The position numbers were made by a program, and so were the translations under genes. From Oxytricha trifallax (Eukaryota; Ciliophora; Spirotrichea; Sporadotrichida; Oxytrichidae), in NCBI GenBank assembly GCA_000711775.1, contig ARYC01017081.1, positions 124,001 to 188,000 of the forward strand: 64,000 nucleotides of DNA, read 5' to 3'. The notes below the pieces were generated by a model. It saw only the letters and a program-made list of their open reading frames with translations. It ran no database searches and had not been told where the DNA came from. Of the stretch, positions 48,401-57,731 are shown one piece after another. The number at the start of each line of letters is the position of its first letter. Position 1 is the stretch's first letter.

Positions 48401-50955
48401 GCTAATTTTGTAAAAGATTGAGTAATTAAAATAAATTTATATTAAAATTTTGATATCAATAATTTTATAAAATTAATCTAATTTATTATTCATTTTCTGT
48501 GTATTTTTCATAAATAAATTATTTAGAATAATTTAATTAAACTTTTATTTATATAATGGTGAGCTACGATAAAAATGAAAGACCAAGCATAATTGATCTT
48601 ATGTTTAACCCAATAATTAAATGTATAGAAATTATTTTATAAATAAAAATTGCAGAGACCAAGGTCATGACAGAATATAGAAAGATATACGGAGTCATGA
48701 CTTTGAAATAAAATATAAAATTTATCAATTTTTATTTTTATTTATACTTTAGGGTTTGCCAATATCAAACCAGACACGATGAAGGAGCTCTCAGAATAAG
48801 GAGTTGGATGTAAAAATTGCACTCTTGTACTTTGTAATGAATGTTTTTTTTAAAAAAAGTAAAAAATAAAAGTTTTCTAATTTAATAACTATATTTTTGA
48901 AAAATTGTTTCAGAAAGAAAGTTGAATCGTCTTTCTTAATGCTAAATGAATTGCTAGACCACGCAAATGATATCAGCGTTAAAATTTAGGAGTTATGATT
49001 TTAATTAAATTTATTTTTTAAATAGCTTGTGAAAGATGCAAAAGAGGAATTGGATGTCTGCCAGTAAATATGTCCAGAAATCGATACTTAGCCATACATA
49101 TAATATATAAATGAAATAAATTAATATATTCAAGAAATTGATAGATTTAATAAGTTTAAAAATTTTAATACGCTTTGATTCTTGATACTAGTGAGAAAAT
49201 GTTAATTTCATATTTTTAAATGATAGCAGATAGTAATAAACATCAATATAACAAATATTTTTATAAAATAAAAATCAAAAGAGGAGATAAAAAGTATAAA
49301 CCTTGATTCAAGACTATAAACCCAAAATTGTACAAACATCTCTGAAACTAGTTGAAAATCATTATTTGTATTATTCCAAAATTAATTTATTTTAAATGTT
49401 ATTCTCTTATTATATAAAAAAGTAGTTAAATTTAATTAAATAAAATGCCAAAAGAATTAGACCAGAACTTGTATCATAATTCAATTTCAGAGCTGTAGTT
49501 AAAAATGTCAAAACTTTCCCCAATCTCTATAGAGAGCGAAGATAAGTTAGATAGGAGTATACAGGTGGTACAGTTGATGTAGAGGAGGAAAAAGTATAGC
49601 CAATAAAAATAAAATCATCATATAATGTTATATTTTTTTTACAATTGCTTAACCATAAATTATTTAACAGAAAGTCTAGAAAATCCAATATAATCAAGCT
49701 ACTAATCCTGTTATAAAACCATTAAGAAAATTCACAGTTTTTAAAAATAAAATAAAATTTTATTTTAAATATTAATTTGATTAAATTTTTTAGTTTCAAA
49801 TATCAAACAATAGTTGATAATATATATATATTATTAAATTCAATATGGAATAATTTAGAGAACTTGTTGACAATGAGTTATAAAATAGTGACTCCTTTTT
49901 GAGAAAGAACATCCCTAATTTTACTATATAATTTATCAAATATTTCAAATAATAAAAACAAAATTGCCATTAATTAATATTAATTGGAAGTAAAGCATAT
50001 TACTAAGTAAGGGGAAATTATTGGATTTTTCAACAGGTAAAAACATGAATTGGTAGGCAATCATAACTTTCATTCAAAGTGATTAGGATTATGTTTTTGG
50101 ATTCTATACTTTAAATAATTTTTATTTTATATATTAAGCATATAAATTATTTCTCTATAAAAATATAAGCTATGAGTTTATACTCGTTCAAGCTACTAAA
50201 GTTAAGTGAGCCAAGGTAGATTGTTTAATGATAAAGATGCATTTATATTTAGTTTGTCTTATCAAACAATCAAAAATGAATTATAATATAATTACAATTT
50301 TATGAAATAATTAGAAGGCTTAATATTAACTTAATTAATTATTAAGCATTTATTGAATATATTCTTATTTAAAACAATAAATATAATGATAATATGAGTA
50401 AATTATAAGAGAATAACTGTATAAAAAATAAAACATTTTAAATAATTTGATATATGATTTATATAATCCATAAGCTTACTAACAACGCATAATTCACTAT
50501 GATTGCTATAAATTGATTTATTAGTATATTTTAGCTACAAAAGATGGACTTAAAATAGGTGGTGAGTTGGGAGGCCAGAATCCTGATGTGTTTATTGGGT
50601 TAAATTGCACAGAAGTAAGTGAAAACACAAGCAGTTTAGGTTAAAGTTACTATTTACCACAGGGCTCATTTTTATTAAATTGAAATTTATTTAAATTAAT
50701 TTATAAAGTAAGTAATTAAGGAATTTTTTATTAAAAACTCTGATAAATATATAAATAAATTTATATATTTAGCATAATTATAAATCATTCAAAGTAGATA
50801 GTATGGAAGCAAAATGGTTCATGGGTGGGTATGAGACTTTTAAGGTCAAATAAATTGAAACTTATCGCATTCAATAAATAAGTTAATCGTTTTTAAAACA
50901 AAGTATTGTATATTTATTTTGCTTATAAAAATTATTTTTATTAATTCATGAATGA
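45426..50955 (+). CDS. RING-kinase-TLDc family copy D (best preserved)
   Basis: The ATG at 45426 opens MDSNQCRKCRQNYDLALKKP; ECEHQVCENCFHQNL and ARTCHLCHSS complete a RING-like finger. A Glu/Lys coiled coil (EVEYKMQLEREREEEIKKQK) follows, then KIEVLPKIDPKDIQ and the kinase: SQLKYKYRTERHIGSGAFGD (glycine loop), FAIKTFKEYN, EISVMKGIKSQYICELYE, IIHRDIKPDNIL, VRIADYGQAKVIN (DYG for DFG), KRLYGTMNYISPEI, DIYSLGITFIKLL. A cysteine cluster GVGCKNCTLVLCNEC precedes helices (ESSFLMLNELLDHANDI). The C-terminus matches TLDc: GKLLDFSTGKNMNWQ, DQDYVFGFYT, NDKDAFIFSLSYQTIK, GLKIGGELGGQNPDVFIG, LGQSYYLPQGS, FKVKQIETYRIQ. Stop TGA at 50953-50955. All kinase hallmarks are present, so it may be active. Many short AT-rich gaps are IESs or introns; only some joins were resolved. 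Function unknown; RING suggests ubiquitin transfer, TLDc stress or V-ATPase-linked roles (family knowledge). Confidence 0.7.
47928..47967. other. IES or intron splitting the DYG motif of copy D
   Basis: A 40-bp AT-rich gap between GCAGACTAT and GGACAAGCC, with TAT repeated at both edges. Removal gives IADYGQAKVIN. The same gap position is seen in copies A, B and C. Confidence 0.65.
48175..48248. other. IES in copy D, pointer TTTACT
   Basis: TTTACT at 48169-48174 and 48243-48248; removing 74 bp restores SSDIYSLGITF in kinase subdomain IX. Confidence 0.7.
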
Positions 50956-51616
50956 GGTTGAATTTAAATATGAGAATTATTAAACTTTATATGCATTTAT
51001 ATATAACAGTAGAATAAACTAAAATTTACATAAAATTTAAACTTTAATCAAATAATATTGTATAATCAAAACAATAAAAAGAATTGATAAATATAATTAT
51101 TCTTTGACATTTAATTCAAATATTTTTTGTTTAAATTTAAATAACTTTACACGAGTGATCATTTATCAAAATTAGCCATAAAATAAAATTTGAGCATCCG
51201 ACACTAAATTAATTTTATTCTTTTTATAATTATTGACCTATAAATACATTTTGATAAAATGAGAAATTCCTGCTTAATTTTATTGATAAATTAAGACAAG
51301 AAATACTTAATCGACTCAAATTTTTATAAAATCTGGATATTATATAAAATTAAATAAATAAAGTTTAGATAAAAATCATGAACAGAAAGTTAAACAAATC
51401 GTAAATAAGTCAAAGAATGCATTCATTTACATCTCAAAAAATGAATACTTAAAAATAAATGAATGATAAATAGAGATCTGCAACTTTTACATTGACTTAA
51501 AACAATTAAAAAATACTTTTAAACTTTAAGCATTTTCATCAATAAATACTTAGTTATATTTAATTTCAATTAAAATTAAAAAGTAGAAGTAAATCTGAAG
51601 AAGAATTTACTAAATA
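50956..51616. other. AT-rich gap between copy D and the SAXO-like gene
   Basis: No gene recognised; presumed promoter and flank of the plus-strand gene at 51617. Confidence 0.45.
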
Positions 51617-52932
51617 ATGGAGGAAGAAGAAAACCAGTAGATCCGACTGATTAAATAAAAAAGTAATTAATGCAAAGAACCCAGTCAGCTCTCATATAAT
51701 GTAAGATTATCATAAATCACTATCAATATACCCTATCACTTATCAATTTATAATCTTTCATCATTTCCCTAATAAAAACATTAAAATATAGAATAAAAGC
51801 CAAGATAATCTGAAGATATGCAATTTTAACAACAATAACTTGACTAAAAATTCAAACAAATGTAATTAAATCTGAATACACTTGGGTAAACATGGACCAG
51901 TTCTTTCAGCCAAACCCCTTAACAATACTCAAACCCCAGAAACCGAAAACCTCTAGATCAATTTCAACAGACTAGAGTGAACTATCCATCATTCGTGAAG
52001 ACAAGTAACTACATGATAGATTTCAATAACACACAGAAAACATTGAATAATGATGGTGTAAAGTTTAAGCCAGGGAAGGATTAGATATTTAACATGGAGA
52101 GGGAACATAGAATCATAAATCCACATAAAATGCAGTTATTAACTATGAAAGACACGGATTATTTGCCTTTTAAACCTGAGCCTAGATTGAGAACCATTAG
52201 AGATGGGTATATATCCAATGCACCATCTAAGTAAAAAACTGATTATTAGGTAAGTATTGGGTTTTTTTTATATCAAAAAACGTTTTAATCACTTTAAATA
52301 TCTTAAATTCCTAAATGTATGCTATATAGATGGATTATCCAGATTGGGGAAAGAATCTTGTTTTCAGAGAGAAAAATCCTTAGTATCCAGTATATTCACT
52401 TCCTTTCAAAGGAAAGAGCGCTTATAATGATGGATATAACAATACACCTCATGCAAGAAGAAAAGAAATTTAAGGTGAATAGGAGAGATTTAGACAGACT
52501 TCTACTTCTAGGCTATCTAAAATCAAGTTTAAATGATTAATACGATTTTTTAATAATTTTATATATAATTTTATAAATATTTTCAAAGTTACAGGCTTTT
52601 GTACCACCAGAAGTAACATACTAAACATCTATGTAAAATGACTACAAACCCTTCATAATCAATCATTTGCATAAACTTAATTATAATAATTTCAGAAATC
52701 ACAAATCATAAATTATAATTATAATATTCTTTTTTAGTTTACTAAGCAATAGAAGCAAGAACAGTAAATGTGTAAGCCAAAAGGTCTCTTCGATTACAAT
52801 GCAAAATAAAGCTCCAAATCACAGAGAGCGACCACAGCCATGGCTTCTGGACATTATGTATCTTAATCTAAATTAAGTTATTAGAAACCTAATTATAGGC
52901 CTAGTTTAGTGGATTATATCCCTTATCCTTGA
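51617..52932 (+). CDS. Axonemal microtubule-associated protein candidate (SAXO-like)
   Basis: The ATG at 51617 and TGA at 52930-52932 enclose five segments that join into 343 codons in one frame after removal of four IESs. The protein is Gln-rich early (EDMQFQQQQLDQKFKQMQ), then basic with short Tyr/Pro/Phe motifs: VNYPSFVKTSNYMIDF, YPVYSLPFKGKSAYNDGY, FVPPEVTYQTSMQNDYKPF, LVDYIPYP. Spaced motifs of the form F-x-x-x-T-x-Y-x-x-D-Y-x-P/F are the mark of SAXO/MAP6-related proteins that bind along ciliary doublet microtubules, fitting a heavily ciliated cell. No enzyme domain. The motif match is loose, so a different ciliary inner-microtubule protein is possible. It lies 428 bp upstream of the mS45-like gene on the same strand. 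Confidence 0.5.
51708..51806. other. IES 1 of SAXO-like gene, pointer AAGAT
   Basis: AAGAT at 51703-51707 and 51802-51806; removing 99 bp joins PSQLSYNVR to QSEDMQFQQQQ in frame. Confidence 0.75.
52247..52338. other. IES 2 of SAXO-like gene (pointer GATTAT) or an 80-bp intron
   Basis: GATTAT at 52241-52246 and 52333-52338; removal gives KTDYPDWGKNLVF. The same place could be a spliceosomal intron (52250-52329, GTAAGT to TATAG), giving KTDYQMDYPDW. Both keep the frame. Confidence 0.6.
52530..52590. other. IES 3 of SAXO-like gene, pointer AAGTT
   Basis: AAGTT at 52525-52529 and 52586-52590; removing 61 bp joins SRLSKIK to LQAFVPPEVTYQ. No intron with GT and AG borders keeps the frame here. 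Confidence 0.75.
52688..52719. other. IES 4 of SAXO-like gene, pointer AATTATAAT
   Basis: AATTATAAT at 52679-52687 and 52711-52719 (a second overlapping copy at 52717). Removing 32 bp keeps the frame into FTKQQKQEQQ. Confidence 0.6.
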
Positions 52933-53360
52933 ATTCAATTAAAAACTGATTATTTTAATTTATATTATGATTCACATTTCAATTTATTATATAATTTATG
53001 TATTATAATTTTATTTTTATTAGTATACTTCTAGTGATAGGAAAATATCTCTAATGATTAAAAATTAATTAATATATACTATTTAAAAAATATATAAATA
53101 CGATTCACTTATTTTACTTTATAAATAATGTTTTGTAAATTATCTAACACAATTTTGTTAAATGGATTGAATAAATTTGACATAAATTAAAAATAATTAT
53201 TTTCAATAGTTAATCTCAAAAATCCTTGTTAAATTGTGATAATAATTCTCAATTATTTTAAAATATATAATATATATTGACAATTATGCTTAATGAGAAA
53301 ATTAGGAATTAATATTTACAAAATATAACTTTTTATAATATTTAATTATTAACACAAAAA
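52933..53360. other. Intergenic AT-rich spacer
   Basis: No gene recognised between the two host genes. Confidence 0.5.
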
Positions 53361-55280
53361 ATGTTATAAAAGTCAACACTCAACTTCTTCAAATAATCAA
53401 GTAAATCGATGCTAGTTCATTAACTAGGAATGGTGAGATGTTTCGCTACAATGGGCAGTGGAAAATCCACAATGCACACTAGTGGCATGACTGGTGAGGA
53501 CAACCACGCCAAATTCCCAAACCACAAGGAATTCAAAAAGTATATTATACGACATACTATTTAATTTGAATTCTTCAACGATATGTACTATCAAGAGGAA
53601 GAGAGTGGACCAAATGGTCCCTTTGACAAATAGCACTAATAGCACTTCAACGGAGAGAAAGACTGGATGGACCCCAATCAACCATTCCTTTAAAAAGCTG
53701 AACACGTTCCAGGTGGCATTATAGCTCAATACACTCCTAAATAATGAATTTATTTGATGTTCATTCTACTAATACAATACTGTAAATTAATTTATATTTT
53801 TACAAATACAAGAAGCACCTTGGCATCACTGCTAAAGACATAATGGAACAAGATTATTACGGAAAGATGAAAGACTTGCATTTATAGGCTGGGGAGCACT
53901 TCTCAGTGGTGTCCAAGAACGAGAAAGACTTAATGGCAACCACAAAGAACTTAATTACTAGAACCAGAATGCAAAGAGAAGGTAAATTACAATAAATGAT
54001 CATTATTATATGTGATTTTATTAAGTTGACTGGGGTAATGAAGATTTCAGAAAGAAAATTCTTACATAGGATTATGGTAACTATGAGAAATATGAGAAAA
54101 ACGCAGTTAACCAATATTATTATTATTATTAGCATTTTATTACAAAATTTTTTTTTTATTTGTTCTATGATCATCAAATTAGAATTTATTTAATTTTCTC
54201 AATATATATTACAATATTTATTCTTTAACCAAAAGGTAGATGATGTGACTAAAGAATAGGACTACGGTGATGATAAATTCATGAGAAACTATTACGATAT
54301 GATGCGCAGAATGGACACCGAAGAAGGTGAGGAAATAAGAAAAGAAGAGATGGAGGGTCTCGAGGACGCAGTCACCAATGACGACTATGAAGACATGCTA
54401 GTCCAAAGAAAGGTAGAGAGAACTCAGAGAGCCATGATTCATTTCGACAAGCTTAAGCAACAAGAATCTGCCATCAAATTGAAGCAATAGATGGCCATTA
54501 ATGAAATACAGTACAACGGAAGAATGTCCCCAGCTGCAAAGGAGGAACTATTCAGAACTTACATGAATGGAATGACTGTCAAGGATTTAAGTCTGAAGTA
54601 CGGAATTCTACCACAGAGAGTCAAGGCTATCGTCTATCAGAAACATTTGTACTGGAACGAAATATACCCAAAGTTGGGAGAGACACACATGCGCATGGCT
54701 CTTGAGAGAGAGGGTTACTATGCACAGGATTTCCCATTCGTGGATTATGGCATTGATATTCACACCATGGCTCAACTTGAAAAGGGTATCCAATTTATGC
54801 TAAAATTAATGTTGCCATTATTGCTCTTAAGTTCATATTTTCATATTAATTTAATCCAATTGACTTAATTGCGCAGAGGCAACTTGGATTCTAATCCACC
54901 TGAAAAACTCAAGGAATAACTAGAAGAGAGATTGAGCAAAATGAAATCACGCAGAGAAGATAGAATCCCAGAGACTTTCATTGGCAAGGCTGGCAAGGGT
55001 TATATTTTGAAGAATTTAGTTATTCATAGAGGCAGAGGTGCTCCCAAGGTTTCTCAATTGTTTGAGAGAGCTGTCAGACTCACTGGTACACCATAAATAT
55101 TTCAACATTATTTAGTGAAATTAATTTATGTAAATTAGTTAATGTTAATATGACTAATACGATACACCATAGGAGTATAGATTGAACAATACATTGGCCA
55201 TGAGAATGCAAGCAGGTGGTCCAAGATATGCAGCCATGAGAAAATGCCAAATGCGCACAAAGTACTACAGATACTGGTGA
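53361..55280 (+). CDS. Mitochondrial ribosomal small-subunit protein, mS45/Bot1-like
   Basis: Six segments join through five pointers into 468 codons (467 aa), ATG 53361 to TGA 55278-55280. The first 45 residues (MLQKSTLNFFKQSSKSML onward) are basic, Ser/Thr-rich and free of acids, a good mitochondrial presequence; a later ATG at 53430 is possible. The middle has GRMSPAAKEELFRTYMNG then MTVKDLSLKYGILPQRVKAI, which resembles the conserved block of the Bot1/mS45 family (a short helix pair following a start-like Leu/Ser-Glu-Glu pattern). Later come IPETFIGKAGKGYILKNLV and a very basic end (MRKCQMRTKYYRYW). A role in the mitochondrial small ribosomal subunit is inferred from this block. It could be another organelle-targeted RNA-binding protein. 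Intact as read; codon use is less AT-biased than the kinase array, as expected of an expressed gene. Confidence 0.6.
53535..53573. other. IES 1 of mS45-like gene, pointer GAATTC
   Basis: GAATTC at 53529-53534 and 53568-53573; the 39-bp segment is itself open and in frame, but AT-rich, and its removal gives NHKEFFNDMYYQ. Confidence 0.65.
53734..53810. other. IES 2 of mS45-like gene, pointer ATACA
   Basis: ATACA at 53729-53733 and 53806-53810; removal joins GGIIAQY to KKHLGITAKDI and avoids a TGA. Confidence 0.8.
53976..54233. other. IES 3 of mS45-like gene, pointer CAAA
   Basis: CAAA at 53972-53975 and 54230-54233; removal (258 bp) joins RTRMQ to KVDDVTKEQDYG. A nearby longer repeat AAGGTA would give the wrong frame. 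Confidence 0.65.
54796..54861. other. IES 4 of mS45-like gene, pointer ATCCAATT
   Basis: ATCCAATT at 54788-54795 and 54854-54861; removing 66 bp joins LEKGIQL to TQLRRGNLDSN. Confidence 0.85.
55096..55171. other. IES 5 of mS45-like gene, pointer TACACCATA
   Basis: TACACCATA at 55087-55095 and 55163-55171; removing 76 bp joins RLTGTP to QEYRLNNTLAM in frame. Confidence 0.9.
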
Positions 55281-55657
55281 TAGAGATTGTTTGTTACATT
55301 GGTTGATGAAGATGCAATTAATACAATAATCTATATTTAATTTACTTTTTAATTATTATTAGGGTAAGTTATATTAATTGATCTAAGAATATAAAAAAAC
55401 ATTTAATTATTTATCCCACAAATATTTAATTAAAATAAGCTCCTGAGTAGATTATAAGAAATGTATATACTGAAAAAATTAATATTAGATACAATAAAAT
55501 TAACTTTACATCAGAAAAAATTAAAAAACTCGATTAATGATTCAAATTTGATGCATATATTGATATTTATAACCACTACCCACTACTTACTTTAATTATT
55601 ATACCAACAATAATAAATTAATTCTTGTAATTGATTGTGAATTTGATACTAATACAC
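55281..55657. other. Intergenic AT-rich spacer
   Basis: No gene recognised. Confidence 0.5.
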
Positions 55658-57343
55658 ATGGAAACTAAATGCCCTTGTTGCTCTTAAGCCTTCAACCTAA
55701 ATAATAAGCTCCCTATCCTCATCACTAAATGTGTTCAATTATTTAAATCAGCTTATCATAATTTGTGATTATTTTTATATAAATGTGGTCACACAGTATG
55801 TTTGCAGTGCTACAAGACGAAAATGTTAAAATCCAATGAAAATAACAACGAGAATGACATGTATATCTGTGCAGTTGACAAAACCACTAAGTTTAAATTA
55901 AAGGAGAATCCCGTCAGAAATATGTAAATGGTTGAGTACCTAAAAAAGAACGACTATCTGCTTATCAAGTGGACATTGACTTTAATTTTATATTTTTAGG
56001 AGTTTTTTTTATTTGTGATAAAGTGCCCTTAGCATTAAAATCAATACGCTTAGTTTTACTGCGTGTAGTGTGATGAAATAGTATGTGAGATATGCGCTTG
56101 CGTCACTCATAGCACGCATAATGCAGGGAAGACTTTGCATTAAGTGAAACCTGACAACTTCAAAGACTACCTCAACCACGTCATTCCACTGCTCTCAAAT
56201 TAAAAGACCATGATATTTTTTAATATGTTTTTTAACAAAGTCTTACAGTTTTTATAAGTTCATTTATGATAGAAACTCTGATGGAAAGAATGAAGTAGTA
56301 ATTAGGCAACGATATAAGCTTAGCAGCTGAAGATTTCATAATGATGGTGAACGACATTAAGAAACTGCTCAAAGATTTCGTACACATCCAGGATCTACCC
56401 AAGTTAGATCTGAATTACTATAGACTGAAGGATACAGAGCAACCATAAGAGGATTAGGAAGAAGAGAAAGAAAGCAAGTGGACATTGATAAAGAGATAAC
56501 CGTATGATATTAAAGCCAAGTATTTGAATATCACTGATCTATACTCCCAATACTATTATCAAAATTAAAAATAGTTCAATAATTCAAGATAACTGTATGC
56601 CTATTATATAAATATGAGATATCAATCGTATGTGTAGTTAGTCAATTAAGAAATCTACAAAACTAAGAATTCGCTATTGGCTACATGCATGAATTATTAC
56701 ATTCCGTTTTATAAAAATATCATCTAAAACAACATTTTATATGAAAGATTGGTCTAGTCAGACTTTACGACTACTATATTAAGGAACATGAGATGGATTC
56801 AGTGCCAATTCCTTCCATCAGCTTTGTGACAGCCAAGAAAACGATGACTATCCAATGATAATTTTTGTGTTAAGTGAATTCGGTCAGACATTTGGAGCAT
56901 ACACTAGTAAATCGTGGAGTAGTGATGGTTAATACGTGGAGGATAGAGATGCTTTCTTGTTTTAACTTAATAAACGATCTGTGCATCCCCTGGAGAAGAA
57001 TTTCGAAGAAGCAGTTCACCATTTAGTAAACTAATAAATATTTGCTACAAAATATCAAGAGTTTCTTTTTTGTATACCTGCTACTTTTAATTATAATTTT
57101 GCTAATTGCAAGAGTCATTTGGTGATATTTGGAAGTGGAGGAGATCTATGCTTACAAGATAACTGCAATTAGCATTCTGACGACACAACATGTAGTTTAG
57201 GCAGCAGCTACAGACTGCCAGTTGGATATGTCGAAAATTCAGAGGAGGCACATAGTTATATGGCTGGAGATGTAAATTTCAAGGTACTCGAGATCGAAGT
57301 ATATTAAATTACTAAACTAAACAGAGATAGAGATTTTTAATGA
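55658..57343 (+). CDS. RING-B-box-TLDc protein 1
   Basis: The ATG at 55658 opens METKCPCCSQAFNLNNKLP; after an IES, KCGHTVCLQCYKTKM and a distal MYICAVD complete a RING-like finger. A B-box follows (KCPQHQNQYAQFYCVQC, then DEIVCEICACVTHSTH). A helical region (VKPDNFKDYLNHVIPLL, METLMERMKQQLG) leads to a TLDc domain from about 56750: LRLLYQGT, DGFSANSFHQLCD, PMIIFVLSEFGQTFGAYTS, DAFLFQLNKRSVHPLEKN, VIFGSGGDLCLQDNC, SLGSSYRLPVGY, MAGDVNFKVLEIEVYQI; TGA at 57341-57343. One in-frame TGA interrupts TLDc at 56784-56786 where paralogs have AGA (GSRDGF), so this copy may be a recent pseudogene. The layout is TRIM-like with TLDc in place of SPRY. Confidence 0.7.
55734..55787. other. IES in RING of TLDc gene 1, pointer AAATGTG
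   Basis: AAATGTG at 55727-55733 and 55781-55787; removing 54 bp gives ILITKCGHTVCLQC, completing the RING. Confidence 0.85.
55972..56025. other. IES before B-box of TLDc gene 1, pointer AAGTG
   Basis: AAGTG at 55967-55971 and 56021-56025; removal of 54 bp joins KKNDYLLIK to CPQHQNQYAQ and starts the B-box. Confidence 0.85.
56216..56271. other. IES in coiled coil of TLDc gene 1, pointer ATGATA
   Basis: ATGATA at 56210-56215 and 56266-56271; removal gives LLSNQKTMIETLMERMK. Confidence 0.8.
57025..57120. other. IES in TLDc of gene 1, pointer CATTT
   Basis: CATTT at 57020-57024 and 57116-57120; removing 96 bp gives EEAVHHLVIFGSGGD, matching the paralogs' NLTTFGGGHD. The 96 bp are open by chance. 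Confidence 0.75.
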
Positions 57344-57553
57344 TTTTGTTATTAAAATTAAACATAATATTTTTAATTTAGATTGATAATACATGATAAA
57401 AACAAGTTTTAAAAATCTGAAAATTTATTATTTTCATAGAGAATCTTTTTATCTAAATTGATTAAGATTAATCTTTAAAATTTTTTCTCTGTTATACCTT
57501 ATTTTAATATTAGATAAATGTATAAAACTTATTAGAATTGATGTCTATATATT

Positions 57554-57655
57554 GATATTGGTCAATAATGCAAATTATAATGTATATATAAGTGGGTCCA
57601 AATCGATATTGGTCAATAATGCAAATCATAATGTATATATAAGTGGGTCCAAATC
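57554..57655. repeat. Tandem duplication, two 51-bp units
   Basis: GATATTGGTCAATAATGCAA starts each unit (57554 and 57605); the two differ at one base (AAATTATAA against AAATCATAA). Between TLDc genes 1 and 2. Confidence 0.9.
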
Positions 57656-57731
57656 ATAAATTATAATTATTAATTTTAATATCTTAACAAAAGTTATACC
57701 TCTTTTATAAGTCTCAAACATAGTTCTGAAA

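Noticed and set aside
53424-54177. Minus-strand frames opposite the mS45-like gene
   Set aside because: They run through both coding segments and IESs and show no motifs; the plus strand explains the region.
53972-54240. AAGGTA as pointer for IES 3 of the mS45-like gene
   Set aside because: It is longer than CAAA, but the join reads GRW-like then TGA; CAAA keeps the frame.
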